From JARKPK01 sp964631235 (GTDB taxonomy: Bacteria > Planctomycetota > Planctomycetia > Pirellulales > Thermoguttaceae), in contig CAZVZX010000009.1 of the NCBI GenBank assembly GCA_964631235.1, positions 1 through 64,000 of the forward strand: a DNA stretch of 64,000 nt. Reading direction: 5' to 3'. The position numbers and the translations under genes were made by a program. The notes under the pieces were generated by a model that was given only the letters and a program-made list of their open reading frames with translations, did not search any database and was not told the DNA's origin. Positions 25,931 through 34,905 of the stretch are shown in pieces; within the stretch, counting starts at the first letter, position 1; each line of letters starts with the position of its first letter.

Positions 25931-27601
25931 ATGTCGCAATTGAGTGCCGATCCGCTGCGTAAGGCGGCGTTGAATGAGTTGCTGTCGGTTGATGCCGCGG
26001 CCCTGCGCGCCGCGCGCCGCGGCGAGTTCCATAGCGAGTTGAGCCGCGTGCAACAGCAGCAGCGCGAACCGCCGCCCTCCAGTCAACCGCCGAGCACGCG
26101 GGGCGAACCGGCTGAAGCAGCCAAAGATGCCGGCGCCGGCGATTCCACGTATTCCAGCGATTCGGGCGACTGCCATCGCACTCGCTCGAGCGGCAGCGAA
26201 TCGAGTTCGCAAACGTCCGCGGACGGCGCGGCCCAATCATCAACGACCGACTCATCAACGAACGATAAGGATTGTCGCACCGAAGAAGACGAGTTGAAGG
26301 GTTCTGGGCAGCCCGAGGCGGTTGCGTCGGGCGAAAGCTGCGGTCCGTCGGCAGTCTGCGACGACAAGCCCGCGTCGGGCGATGCGGAAGAAGGAAACGT
26401 GGTCGCCACCGACGCGCCGGCCGACGCCGGCCCCGACGCCGGCGTTCCCTCCGCCGCCGGCGAGCAAGCCGGAGCCGAACACAATGCGCTGCCGGACTCC
26501 GGTCAAAATGAAACCTCTGTGCCCGCCGCAGCCGCAGACCATTCTGCCGCCGCCGAGCAACAGGCCCAAACGACGATCGAGGCAAAGTCGCAAGGGCCGG
26601 GCCCGGCGGTTACCGCGTCGGCCGCTCTCAGCCGCGATCATCGCGACAAGGCCCCGACCACCGAGGAAACGGCGGTTTCGGGCGAATCGCACCGCGAGCA
26701 AAACAGCGACCCGGAATCGGCATCAACAGGATCGGCCGCCACCGAGATCGACATCGAGGCATTGCGCCTGCCTGCCGGCGGTGGATTGAATCGGAATCGC
26801 GCGACCCAATCAGCGCCGGGCGACAGCGGCCCGCGGCGCGCAACCCCAGCGGCCGACGCGCGAGCAGGATCGCGCCGCGCGAAAGCGGCAGATACTCCGT
26901 CCGCCGTCAATCTGCCGGCCGCGCACGTTCCCACTGCTGATTCGTCGCCGGAAGCGACGACCACCATCGCCCCCGCCGCTGCGGCAAGTCAAACAATCAC
27001 GGCTGCGACGATGACGGCCGCTCCGTCCGCGCCGCTGCCGACCTCCGCCTCGCCCGAGGCCGCGCCCGCGGTGATCGGCGTCCGTCCGACAACGGCGACC
27101 AGCGTGAGAAACGCTGCCACACCGGCCGACGACGGTTCGCCGCGCGATACAAGCGGCGGGATCGATCGCGCCCGCTTCGTGCAGCGCGTGGCCGGTGCAT
27201 TCCGTGCGCTGAATGAACACAACCACACCCTGCGGCTGAGGCTGAGTCCGCCCGAGTTGGGCTCGCTGCGGATTGAAATCACGGTGCGCAACGGGCAAAT
27301 GTCGGCGCGACTCGAAGCGGAGACCGCAGAAGCGAAGAACTTGCTGCTCGACCACCTGCCGGCGCTGAGGGAGCGGTTGGCCGGGCAAGAGATCAAAATC
27401 CAACAATTCCAAGTCGAGGTCGCCGATCGTCAGCCGGGCGGTGGCACATTTTTCGCCGGGCAAGACGAATCGCGACGCCGCGAGGCGCGGGCGGCCGGCA
27501 CCCCCGGCCCCGCCCGCAGCAAACCGGCAGGGCCGCCGGTTGAAGCGGTGCGCGAAACGCGGCCTGCCGCCGGTGACGGCCGATTGAATGTCATCGTGTG
27601 A
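25931..27601 (+). CDS. fliK: flagellar hook-length control protein FliK
   Basis: A 556-residue protein that measures hook length and switches export specificity. The first 410 or so residues are low in complexity, rich in Ala, Ser, Glu and Pro, as expected for the secreted ruler. The C-terminal domain (about 425-500) matches the hook-length domain: LRLRLSPPELGSLRIEITVR, then GQMSARLEAETAEAKNLL and a final RLAGQEIKIQQFQVEV strand. The last 50 residues are again low in complexity. The gene follows the MotE-like gene by 15 bases and is 149 bases before flgD. Confidence 0.88.
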   Translation: MSQLSADPLRKAALNELLSVDAAALRAARRGEFHSELSRVQQQQREPPPSSQPPSTRGEPAEAAKDAGAGDSTYSSDSGDCHRTRSSGSESSSQTSADGAAQSSTTDSSTNDKDCRTEEDELKGSGQPEAVASGESCGPSAVCDDKPASGDAEEGNVVATDAPADAGPDAGVPSAAGEQAGAEHNALPDSGQNETSVPAAAADHSAAAEQQAQTTIEAKSQGPGPAVTASAALSRDHRDKAPTTEETAVSGESHREQNSDPESASTGSAATEIDIEALRLPAGGGLNRNRATQSAPGDSGPRRATPAADARAGSRRAKAADTPSAVNLPAAHVPTADSSPEATTTIAPAAAASQTITAATMTAAPSAPLPTSASPEAAPAVIGVRPTTATSVRNAATPADDGSPRDTSGGIDRARFVQRVAGAFRALNEHNHTLRLRLSPPELGSLRIEITVRNGQMSARLEAETAEAKNLLLDHLPALRERLAGQEIKIQQFQVEVADRQPGGGTFFAGQDESRRREARAAGTPGPARSKPAGPPVEAVRETRPAAGDGRLNVIV

Positions 27602-27679
27602 AACGGCAATCGTGTGAAACAACGAACTGATGTTGCCGCAGCGCCGCAGTGAAAGCGGCCTGCGTTGGAGAACGAATCG

Positions 27680-27746
27680 CCTCAGAGAGGCCAGTCAGCG
27701 ATGCCGCGGGCACAAAGCCCGACATCGATTCACTTCCGCTCTGAGG
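27680..27746 (+). promoter_or_regulatory. nested stem-loop covering the flgD ribosome-binding site
   Basis: The exact inverted arms CCTCAGAG (27680-27687) and CTCTGAGG (27739-27746) enclose 51 bases, inside which CGGGC-ACAAA-GCCCG (27707-27721) forms a second hairpin extended by a GATG/CATC pairing. The right arm contains the GAGG expected to serve as ribosome-binding site for flgD, whose ATG is at 27751. It could therefore control translation. No known riboswitch was matched by eye. Confidence 0.5.
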
Positions 27747-27750
27747 ACCA

Positions 27751-28233
27751 ATGAACAGGAGCGAAAACGTGGCAAGTTCAGCCGTGGGCGGAATCCAAGG
27801 ATCGGTCGGCGCGCAAAGCACCACAAGCGACGCCTATGCCAACTTGAATATCGACGATTTCATGAATCTGTTGATTTCCGAATTGAAGAACCAAGATCCC
27901 CTCGATCCGGTGAAGAACAAAGACCTGGTCGAGCAAATCGGTCAGATTCGGGCGATTCAGGCCAACCAATACCTGACCACGACGCTGACCGGCGTGATGC
28001 TCGGGCAAAACCTGAATACGGCCGCCGCCATGCTCGGTCGGCGTATTTCGGGATTGGACGATTCGGGCAAAGAGGTTCAAGGGAAAGTTACCGGCGTCGT
28101 TTTCCAGAACGGCGCGGCCAAGCTGCATGTAGGCGATCAAGTGGTGAGCTTGTCGAACGTGCAGAAAATCCTGACCGATCAGTCAACGGAGCCGTCGGCG
28201 GCACAAGAGACCGCCGTCGAACAGAGCGAATAG
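27751..28233 (+). CDS. flgD: flagellar hook capping protein FlgD
   Basis: A 160-residue scaffold for hook assembly. The core motif NIDDFMNLLISELKNQDPLDPVKNKD (residues 31-56) is characteristic, followed by LVEQIGQIRAIQANQYL. The C-terminal half is short: a single small beta region (GRRISGLDDSGKEVQGKVTG ... GAAKLHVGDQVVSLSNV) typical of minimal FlgD proteins. AATGAACAGGAGCG begins the gene; the ribosome-binding site lies in the right arm of the preceding hairpin. It is followed by flgE after 305 bases. Confidence 0.9.
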   Translation: MNRSENVASSAVGGIQGSVGAQSTTSDAYANLNIDDFMNLLISELKNQDPLDPVKNKDLVEQIGQIRAIQANQYLTTTLTGVMLGQNLNTAAAMLGRRISGLDDSGKEVQGKVTGVVFQNGAAKLHVGDQVVSLSNVQKILTDQSTEPSAAQETAVEQSE

Positions 28234-28538
28234 CGAACCTTAACCCCTTTTGGCGACACAGGCGAGAAGCGAACTGCCCTTGGACACGGGAACTCCGATG
28301 TTGTGCTCCTTGAAACGTTCAATCGCATCGCAAGCCTGCCGGCGAGGCAGCACGGGGCGGTGGATCAAACAGTCGGGCGGGCGGCGACCATTCGTGACTG
28401 GTGAATCGTCGAAAACCGTTTTGAAACGTTGAAACCGTTTATTTGAACGGACGATCTCATCCGGCAGTGCAGCACAACGCCCCGCGGCGTCGAGAGGCAC
28501 GGCCGACAAACCGCACAAATCGATAGGAGTAACGAGAC
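28234..28538. other. flgD-flgE spacer
   Basis: A 305-base spacer with lower GC around 28400-28445. A minus-strand frame of about 105 codons can be read across it, but it resembles no known protein and runs into flgE, so it is not called. It may hold a promoter for flgE, but neither a sigma-54 nor a sigma-70 site was convincing. Confidence 0.45.
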
Positions 28539-31397
28539 ATGGGTTTGGCATCCGCACTAAGCACGGCCCTAACCGGGTTGAACGCGGCCGAAACCACGAT
28601 CGACGTGGTAGGCAACAACTTGGCCAATTCGAACACAGTGGGGTTCAAGGCATCGACGGCTTCGTTCGCCACCCAATTCCTGCAAACCAAGAGCCTCGGG
28701 TCGGCGCCGACGAGCAACAGCGGCGGCACCAACCCGCGCCAAGTGGGGTTGGGCACGATGGTGGCGGATATCACGCCGAACTTCTCGCAAGGCACGATCC
28801 AAATCAGCTCGAATCCCACCGACATGGCGATACAGGGCGAAGGATTCTTCATCGTGCAAGGCAGCAGTGGCGATCGCCTGTACACCCGCAACGGCATCTT
28901 CAAATTGAACTCGGAAAACCAACTCGTCACCATCACCGGCAATCGCGTGCTGGGGTTCGGCGTCAACGACCAATATCAGATTCAACAAACCAACCTCGTG
29001 CCGTTGACCATTCCCTTGGGTGCCGCGGCCGTGGCTCGGCCCACATCGACCGCCTACCTCGAGGGCACGCTTTCGCCCACTGGAGACATCGGCGATCGGG
29101 CAGAGACGATCCAAACCGGCGTGCTCAGCAACGGGGCCATCAGCTATCCGACGACGGCCGTCAGCACGGTGGCCGCCACGCCGATGATGCTGACCGGCGT
29201 CACTTACGACAGCAGTTCGACGCCCGGTCCGATCGAGCCGGGCAACTACTACTACCGCTTTGTCTATGCCGATGACACGATGGCCAACGGGGGAACCGAG
29301 GGCATCGCTTCGGCCAACTCCACGCAGGTGACCGTGCCCGCCGGCGGCGCCTCGGTTCAAATCGATGGGCTTCCCGCCGACGACAAATATTCGTACGTCC
29401 GCGTCTATCGAACGGAAACCAACCATCCGGCCGACGATCCGAAATATTACTTCGTCGGGGAAGTCTCGACCAATTACTTCGATTGGACCGGCGCGTCGGC
29501 CACGGGCGTCAATGCCGTGGGTGGCGACGTTGACGTGGGCACCTACTACTACCGCATCGAGTACTCGAACGTTGCGTGGCCCGGCAGTGCCGACGGCCCC
29601 CTCTCGAAAACATACGACGCCTTGCAGGCCACCGTGGCCAGCGGCCAAAACGCAGTGGAGCTCAGCGGGCTATCGACCGGCGGATACGCCTTCGCCCGCA
29701 TCTACCGCACCACGAAGAACCCGGCATCGAACCAAGACACCTACTACTATGTAGGGTCGATCGCCTCGGGGACGACAACCTTCACCGACATTACCGACGA
29801 CGCCGGATTAGGGCCCGCCCTCTCGCACAAACTCTCCTTCACAGACACTACAACCAACGCCGATGCCACCGATCCGTCCACGCGGCATTTGCTTGACACC
29901 TATCCGTCGATCTCGGGCAATTACAACTACTATGTCACCTTCTACAACCGCGCCACCGGCGTAGAAAGCCGTCCGAACCCGCTGACCGTGCAAGGCATCA
30001 CGGTCGAGCCGGGCCGCGTGCATTTGTACAACTTCCCCGGCACGACCGACTCGCTGCAATGGCCCCCGGCCGATTGCGAGACGCGGATCTATCGCAATTT
30101 GGCGACCGACGCGAATACGTTCTACTATGTTACGTCGATCAATCGCGTCGATGGCAACTTCAGCTATACCGACATGGTGCCCGATTCGGTGATTTCCGAC
30201 GTGAGCGCTGTCGGCCCCGGCGGCGAAACCTTGCATTGGACGCTGAACCTCGACGGCCCGCCCATCAGCCAAAGCACGCTGCTCAAAGACGTGATTCGTC
30301 GCGACGGCTCCACCTATGCCCGCGTGTTCGATTATGCGGAAGGCACGACGGCAACGCTCGAATTCACCGGCAAAAAGGGCGACCGCTCGTTGGCGACCAA
30401 GACATTCACGATCACCGACACGACGAAGGTGATCGACCTCTACAACTTCATGGAGCAGGCCCTGGGCATCCAGAAACCGCCCGGACCCGATCCCGATCAT
30501 CCGATTCCCATGGACGCCAACACGGGACACGCCGCCGGAGGCTTCGTGGAGGGCGGCAAAATCAAGTTCACGGCGAATAACGGCGTCGATAACGCAGTGA
30601 GCATCGGGCTTTCCGGTTTGCAACTGGTTACTACCGAGGGAAGAAAGACGGTCAATCTGCCGTTCACCGCGCAGCATCGCGCGGCCGGCAACAGCGCGGT
30701 GGCCGACTTCATCGCCTACGATTCGCTGGGCATTCCCGTCGCCGTTCGCATTACGGCGGTTCTGGAAAGCCGCAGCAGCACCAACACCGTTTATCGTTGG
30801 TATGCCGATTCACCCGACAACGACCCGCTGACCGGGGCGTCGATTTCCTGCGGAACGGGGTTGATCTACTTCGACGGCGAAGGGAATTTCATCTCGGCGA
30901 CGAACTCGACCGTCTCGGTGATGCGCTCGCATGTCTCGTCGCGATCGCCGTTGGAATTCAACCTCGACTTCTCCCAGCTTTCGGGTTTGGCCGCCGATCA
31001 CAGCACGCTGGCCATCTCGCGGCAAGACGGGTCGGCCCCCGGCGTGCTCACCAGTTTCATCGTCGGCGAAGACGGGCGGATCCGCGGCGTGTTCAGCAAC
31101 GGCATCACCCGCGACTTGGGCCAAATCCGCTTGGCGCGGTTCAGCAACGTGGCCGGCCTGGAACAAAAGGGCGAGAATATGTATTCCGCCGGCGTCAACT
31201 CGGGCCTGCCGGTCGAAGGGAATCCCAACGAGCAGGGCATCGGGTCGATCATCGCCGGCGCACAGGAACTGTCGAACACCGACATCGGCGGCAACCTGAT
31301 CGATCTGATCCTCGCCTCGACGATGTATCGCGGCAACGCCCGAGTGGTAACCACCGTGCAACAGATGTTCGACGAACTGCTGGCATTGCGGCGCTGA
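28539..31397 (+). CDS. flgE: flagellar hook protein FlgE, enlarged by three inserted repeats
   Basis: A 952-residue hook protein, more than twice the usual length (about 400). The ends are canonical: MGLASALSTALTGLNAAETT and VVGNNLANSNTVGFKAS at the start, NVAGLEQKGENMYSAGVNSG and LIDLILASTMYRGNARVV at the end. Between about residues 225 and 560 lie three tandem beta-domain repeats, each opening with a tyrosine run (YYYRFVYAD at 237, YYYRIEYSN at 336, YNYYVTFYN at 462). About 50 residues later each has an R-[IV]-Y-R motif (VRVYRTETN, ARIYRTTKN, TRIYRNLAT), followed by YYYVG-type strands. They look like fibronectin-III-like modules that would project from the hook surface. A normal FlgE middle domain follows the insertion. 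Confidence 0.93.
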   Translation: MGLASALSTALTGLNAAETTIDVVGNNLANSNTVGFKASTASFATQFLQTKSLGSAPTSNSGGTNPRQVGLGTMVADITPNFSQGTIQISSNPTDMAIQGEGFFIVQGSSGDRLYTRNGIFKLNSENQLVTITGNRVLGFGVNDQYQIQQTNLVPLTIPLGAAAVARPTSTAYLEGTLSPTGDIGDRAETIQTGVLSNGAISYPTTAVSTVAATPMMLTGVTYDSSSTPGPIEPGNYYYRFVYADDTMANGGTEGIASANSTQVTVPAGGASVQIDGLPADDKYSYVRVYRTETNHPADDPKYYFVGEVSTNYFDWTGASATGVNAVGGDVDVGTYYYRIEYSNVAWPGSADGPLSKTYDALQATVASGQNAVELSGLSTGGYAFARIYRTTKNPASNQDTYYYVGSIASGTTTFTDITDDAGLGPALSHKLSFTDTTTNADATDPSTRHLLDTYPSISGNYNYYVTFYNRATGVESRPNPLTVQGITVEPGRVHLYNFPGTTDSLQWPPADCETRIYRNLATDANTFYYVTSINRVDGNFSYTDMVPDSVISDVSAVGPGGETLHWTLNLDGPPISQSTLLKDVIRRDGSTYARVFDYAEGTTATLEFTGKKGDRSLATKTFTITDTTKVIDLYNFMEQALGIQKPPGPDPDHPIPMDANTGHAAGGFVEGGKIKFTANNGVDNAVSIGLSGLQLVTTEGRKTVNLPFTAQHRAAGNSAVADFIAYDSLGIPVAVRITAVLESRSSTNTVYRWYADSPDNDPLTGASISCGTGLIYFDGEGNFISATNSTVSVMRSHVSSRSPLEFNLDFSQLSGLAADHSTLAISRQDGSAPGVLTSFIVGEDGRIRGVFSNGITRDLGQIRLARFSNVAGLEQKGENMYSAGVNSGLPVEGNPNEQGIGSIIAGAQELSNTDIGGNLIDLILASTMYRGNARVVTTVQQMFDELLALRR

Positions 31398-31499
31398 GCC
31401 GCCAGCTCGGCGAAACGCCCCGATCGGCCGGAAAACGACCGGCGGCGCCGTGTGCGTCGCCCGACTGGGGCGGCAGCTTGATTCAAGCGGGAACAGGCG

Positions 31500-31727
31500 A
31501 TGATTAAGCTTACGCGGCTCAACGGCTCGTCGTTCATCCTCAATGCCGAATTGATTTGCACGGTCGAGGCCCAACCCGACACCTTCATCACGCTTACCAC
31601 CGGCGAGCGGATGATGGTGGCCGAGTCGCCCGACGAGGTGCTGCGCCGCGTAATGGCCTATCAACAGGCGAAACACTTGGTGCCCGCGCCGCGCCGGCCG
31701 GCCGACGAGCCGAGAGAGAAGCGATGA
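31500..31727 (+). CDS. flbD: flagellar protein FlbD
   Basis: A 75-residue protein of the FlbD family (small flagellar protein, distinct from the Caulobacter sigma-54 activator of the same name). The family core MIKLTRLNGSSFILNAELI is followed by a TVEAQPDTFITLTTGERMMV beta region, then a short helix with VMAYQQAKH. It usually sits between flgE and motA; here it is the last gene of the cluster, with no motA or motB following. Confidence 0.9.
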   Translation: MIKLTRLNGSSFILNAELICTVEAQPDTFITLTTGERMMVAESPDEVLRRVMAYQQAKHLVPAPRRPADEPREKR

Positions 31728-31757
31728 GCTGATCGGCCGTGCGATCGCTTCGGCAAT

Positions 31758-31826
31758 TGCTGCAACGTCACCGGATAGGGTGCTGCAACGTCACTCGATG
31801 GAGTGCGGCAACGCGCACCGGCCGGT
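31758..31826. repeat. three tandem 23-nt repeats in a convergent spacer
   Basis: Units at 31758-31780, 31781-31803 and 31804-31826 share TGC[TG]GCAACG at fixed positions (first two units: TGCTGCAACGTCAC). They lie between the convergent ends of flbD and the DUF3299 gene. Copies one and two are closest; the third is diverged. Function unknown. Confidence 0.75.
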
Positions 31827-31846
31827 ACGCAGAAGCAGCCGACGGT

Positions 31847-32524
31847 TTACCGCACATAGTCGCATTCGATCGTGATCGGCAAGCTGCCGTAGGGAATCTT
31901 GTACGCCTCGCGATCGATCTTCAACCGCCCGCCCACGCGGGTCATTTTCGTCGTGTAATCCGCGCGCAAGTCGCCGCCCATCACCACGCGAATCATCTCG
32001 ATGGATTTCAGCTGCTTCGAGCAGAAATTGCAGTGCCCCATCGAGGGTACCAAGATGAACTCCTTGAGATTGGCCACTTGCCGGCCGGGAAACATGAACC
32101 CGCGGATAAACACCCGCTCGCCTTCGAGCTTGTCCAAGTCCGGCGGAACTTCGAACGGCTTGTCTTCATCGGGCACGAAATTTTCGAAGGAAATGACTTT
32201 GTAGCCGATGGGCACCTCGTAGCGGCCGGTCCACAAATAGAGAACCCCGCCGAGCAATCCCATGCCGGCGCTCAACGCCATTCCACCCAGCGCCAAGCCG
32301 GCGCCGGTTGTTTCCTGCACGCTTCGCTCGACTTGCTTGAGCGCGCGCCAGCCGAACACCAATCCGCAGACGGGAACCACAACCGCCAACCAGTGGAAAA
32401 AGACGACGATCGAAGCTGCCCCGAACACGACGCTGAGCACGGCGGCCGGCGCCACGGCCCGATAGCGGATCGGGGCTACGGTTTCGCCCCCTGCGGGCAT
32501 CCCAACGATAGATGCGTTCGACAT
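31847..32524 (-). CDS. DUF4190-DUF3299 membrane protein linked to ABC exporter
   Basis: A 225-residue protein. Two hydrophobic hairpins lie at the N-terminus (residues 28-60 and 77-97), matching the DUF4190 type of small membrane domain. The C-terminal half (about 105-225) matches DUF3299, with the conserved FMFPGRQVANLKEFILVPSM and the pair HCNFC that suggests a metal or thiol site. The start at 32524 is preceded by AGAGGAAG. It ends the operon of an ABC ATPase and permease; DUF3299 proteins are often found with such exporters, and a substrate-binding or periplasmic partner role is inferred. Confidence 0.75.
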   Translation of the reverse strand: MSNASIVGMPAGGETVAPIRYRAVAPAAVLSVVFGAASIVVFFHWLAVVVPVCGLVFGWRALKQVERSVQETTGAGLALGGMALSAGMGLLGGVLYLWTGRYEVPIGYKVISFENFVPDEDKPFEVPPDLDKLEGERVFIRGFMFPGRQVANLKEFILVPSMGHCNFCSKQLKSIEMIRVVMGGDLRADYTTKMTRVGGRLKIDREAYKIPYGSLPITIECDYVR

Positions 32525-32575
32525 CGCTTCCTCTCTCACGACTCGCCTGCCCTCAACGGCCGCGCTCGAACGCGG

Positions 32576-34219
32576 TCAGGTTCCGGCTTGCAGCGATCGG
32601 GCGACATCGGTTCGATACGCCACCGCCGCCGGCAGGTAGCCGACAACCGTCGCCAAAAAGATCAATCCCGGAATGAGAACCAGCTCGACGAGTTGAAAAT
32701 CCCACATCGCCACGCGGACCCCGGTTTGTTCGGCGATCATCGGACCAATCGCCCCGATCAGCCCGTGCCCCAGCAGAATCCCCAGCGCACCGCCGCCCAG
32801 CGACAGCAGAATCGATTCCAGCAAGATCACGCTCATCACCACCAGGCGACTCGCGCCCAACGCCCGCATGATGGCAATCTCGTGGCGGCGGTCGCTCATG
32901 GAATTATAGATGCTCACCAAGATGCCGACGCTGGCCACGACCACCACCAACACGGCCAGAATCAAAAGCATCAACTGGACATTGCCCACCACGGTGTCGA
33001 AGAACTGGATGATCTCGCGCGTGGGGTAAACGGCCTGGGCTGCCGACTCGCGGTTGATCACGTCGGCCAGCACCATCGACAAATGCGGCGCCTTGCTGTT
33101 GGTCCGCACGAGAATCGCCGTCAGTTCGCGCTTGTGCTCGTGATCATGCGCGTGATCGTGGTCGTGGTCGCAATGCTCGTCGCACTGATGATCGGGATGG
33201 TCGGCCGGCGATTTCGCTCCTGACGCCCCGCCTGGGGCCGCTGCCCCGGCAGCGCCCTCGCTGTCGCGCTTCGCTTCCGCAGCCGAATCGCGCGAGGCCT
33301 CGCCGGAATCGGGCCGGTTTGCGGCTTGAGCGGGATCATCGGGCATCTCGCCCGCGTGAAACAGCCCTCGTTCGGGTGCGACCAGTTGATCGATCTTCAC
33401 ATCGGGCATTTCCTCCAGGCTTCCTGTGTTTCGAGGCTCGCCGGGAGCCGGGCGTTCGCCGCCCGAGGCCTTCGAAGCGTTTCCATCCTTCGCCGTTTGC
33501 TTAGCGCCTTCCGCTCCTTTCTTGTCGCTGCCGCCGCCAAGCACGCGCTGCATCGCCGAAGGGCCTTGCTGATGGGCCGGGCAAAGGAAGAAGCCCTCGA
33601 TATTCATGAAGATCGCCCGATCGTTCGGCGTGCCGGTGGGCGCAAGGATGCCGACGATTTCAAACTCGATGTCGTCCTCGTGGCCGCCGGGCCCCGAGGC
33701 CACCGGGCGAAACTTCTCGCCCACCTTTAGCCCGGTGAGGCGCGCGGCCGTCGAGCCGATCACCGCCTCGAACGGTTTATCCGCCTTAAAGTTCCGCCCG
33801 GCGACAAACTCGTAGGGACGATCGTCTTGATACGTCAATTCATCGAACATTGCCGGCGTGGTGGCGATGGCCGGGCAGCCTTTGTAATCGTGCCCCGTGC
33901 AAACGGGTACCGCCGTTTCGACCGCCTGCACGAACCGGCCCTCGGTGAACTCCTCGTAGTACGACCAGGGGATGTTCTCCAACGGACGATTGAGGTTCAA
34001 ATGAAACACCGTGCCCAAGACGAGCAGCAGCGGGCTGCCCTTGGCGCCGACGACCAAATCGTAGCCTTGCGCCCCGCGGCGGAACGAGCGATCGATCACA
34101 TGATGAATGACCAGAACGGCCACCACCAGCGCCACGCCCAGCCCGACTGAAAACGCCGTCAGCGCCGAGGCCAGCGCCCGTTGCTGAATGCTCCGCCAAG
34201 CGACTCTCCAGAGGCTCAT
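32576..34219 (-). CDS. MacB/FtsX-type ABC transporter permease with His-rich loop
   Basis: A 547-residue permease of the MacB/LolC type. An N-terminal membrane helix (about 17-42) is followed by a large periplasmic domain. Three helices close the protein (near 408-430, 455-480, 505-530), with the FtsX motif YNSMSDRRHEIAIMRALGAS before the second. Between about residues 340 and 363 lies an exceptional His/Asp cluster, CDHDHDHAHDHEHK, preceded by a charged low-complexity segment from about 230. This loop should bind metal. It overlaps the ATPase gene upstream by four bases (ATGA), so the two form one transporter. Confidence 0.88.
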   Translation of the reverse strand: MSLWRVAWRSIQQRALASALTAFSVGLGVALVVAVLVIHHVIDRSFRRGAQGYDLVVGAKGSPLLLVLGTVFHLNLNRPLENIPWSYYEEFTEGRFVQAVETAVPVCTGHDYKGCPAIATTPAMFDELTYQDDRPYEFVAGRNFKADKPFEAVIGSTAARLTGLKVGEKFRPVASGPGGHEDDIEFEIVGILAPTGTPNDRAIFMNIEGFFLCPAHQQGPSAMQRVLGGGSDKKGAEGAKQTAKDGNASKASGGERPAPGEPRNTGSLEEMPDVKIDQLVAPERGLFHAGEMPDDPAQAANRPDSGEASRDSAAEAKRDSEGAAGAAAPGGASGAKSPADHPDHQCDEHCDHDHDHAHDHEHKRELTAILVRTNSKAPHLSMVLADVINRESAAQAVYPTREIIQFFDTVVGNVQLMLLILAVLVVVVASVGILVSIYNSMSDRRHEIAIMRALGASRLVVMSVILLESILLSLGGGALGILLGHGLIGAIGPMIAEQTGVRVAMWDFQLVELVLIPGLIFLATVVGYLPAAVAYRTDVARSLQAGT

Positions 34220-34905
34220 CCCACCTTCTCCAGTTGCTTCGACTGCGCGGCCCGATTGAACGACTCTAACCGCTCGACCCGGGCGAACTGCGAGGCGACC
34301 TCGGGCGAGTGCGTCACCAGCACGAGCGATACGTTTTCTTCGCGGCAGGTGGAGCGGATCAATTCGAGCACCTGCGCCTGATTACCCGTGTCGATGTTCG
34401 CCGTCGGCTCGTCGGCCAGCAGCAGCTTCGGCCGATTCGCCAAGGCCCGCGCAATGGCCACGCGCTGTTGTTCGCCGACGGAAAGCTGCGTGGGCCGATG
34501 CCCTTCGCGATGCTCAAGGCCGACCCGCTCCAGCAGATGCCGCGCCCGCGCCCGATCCACCTTCCGACCGGTGAACCGCATGGCGAGTAAAACGTTTTCC
34601 AGGGCGGTGAAGCCGGGCAGCAGGTTGAACGTTTGAAAAACGTAGCCGATCTTTTCGGCGCGGAACCGATCGCGTTCCGCTTCGCTCATCAGGGTGATGT
34701 CCCAGCCGTCGATCCAGATGCGGCCCGAATCAGGACGGCTGATGCCGGCGATGCAGTGCAGCAGAGTGGTCTTACCGCAGCCGCTTCGGCCCATCAGGGC
34801 GATTTGCTCGCCCTCGGCCACGTCGAACTGCTCGATGTCTAGAACATGGAGCACGCCCCCGTCCGGCTGAGCGTAGTTTTTCACCACTTCTCTGAGCTTG
34901 AGCAT
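34216..34905 (-). CDS. ABC transporter ATP-binding protein (LolD/MacB type)
   Basis: A 229-residue ATPase of the LolD/MacB clade that powers the adjacent permease. Walker A GRSGCGKTTL (about 40), the Q loop, the signature LSVGEQQRVAIARALA and Walker B LLLADEPTANID are all present, and the length is normal for the family. First gene of the three-gene minus-strand operon. The substrate could be a lipoprotein, a lipid or a metal ligand; the His-rich loop in the permease favours metal involvement but does not prove it. Confidence 0.92.
   Translation of the reverse strand: MLKLREVVKNYAQPDGGVLHVLDIEQFDVAEGEQIALMGRSGCGKTTLLHCIAGISRPDSGRIWIDGWDITLMSEAERDRFRAEKIGYVFQTFNLLPGFTALENVLLAMRFTGRKVDRARARHLLERVGLEHREGHRPTQLSVGEQQRVAIARALANRPKLLLADEPTANIDTGNQAQVLELIRSTCREENVSLVLVTHSPEVASQFARVERLESFNRAAQSKQLEKVG

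Noticed and set aside
27680..27750. A cyclic-di-GMP or other known riboswitch before flgD
   Set aside because: The inner GGCACAAAGCC pattern is only superficially similar and the conserved core of known classes could not be traced.
28240..28557. A minus-strand frame of about 105 codons in the flgD-flgE spacer
   Set aside because: No family resemblance, and it crosses into flgE; more likely spacer.
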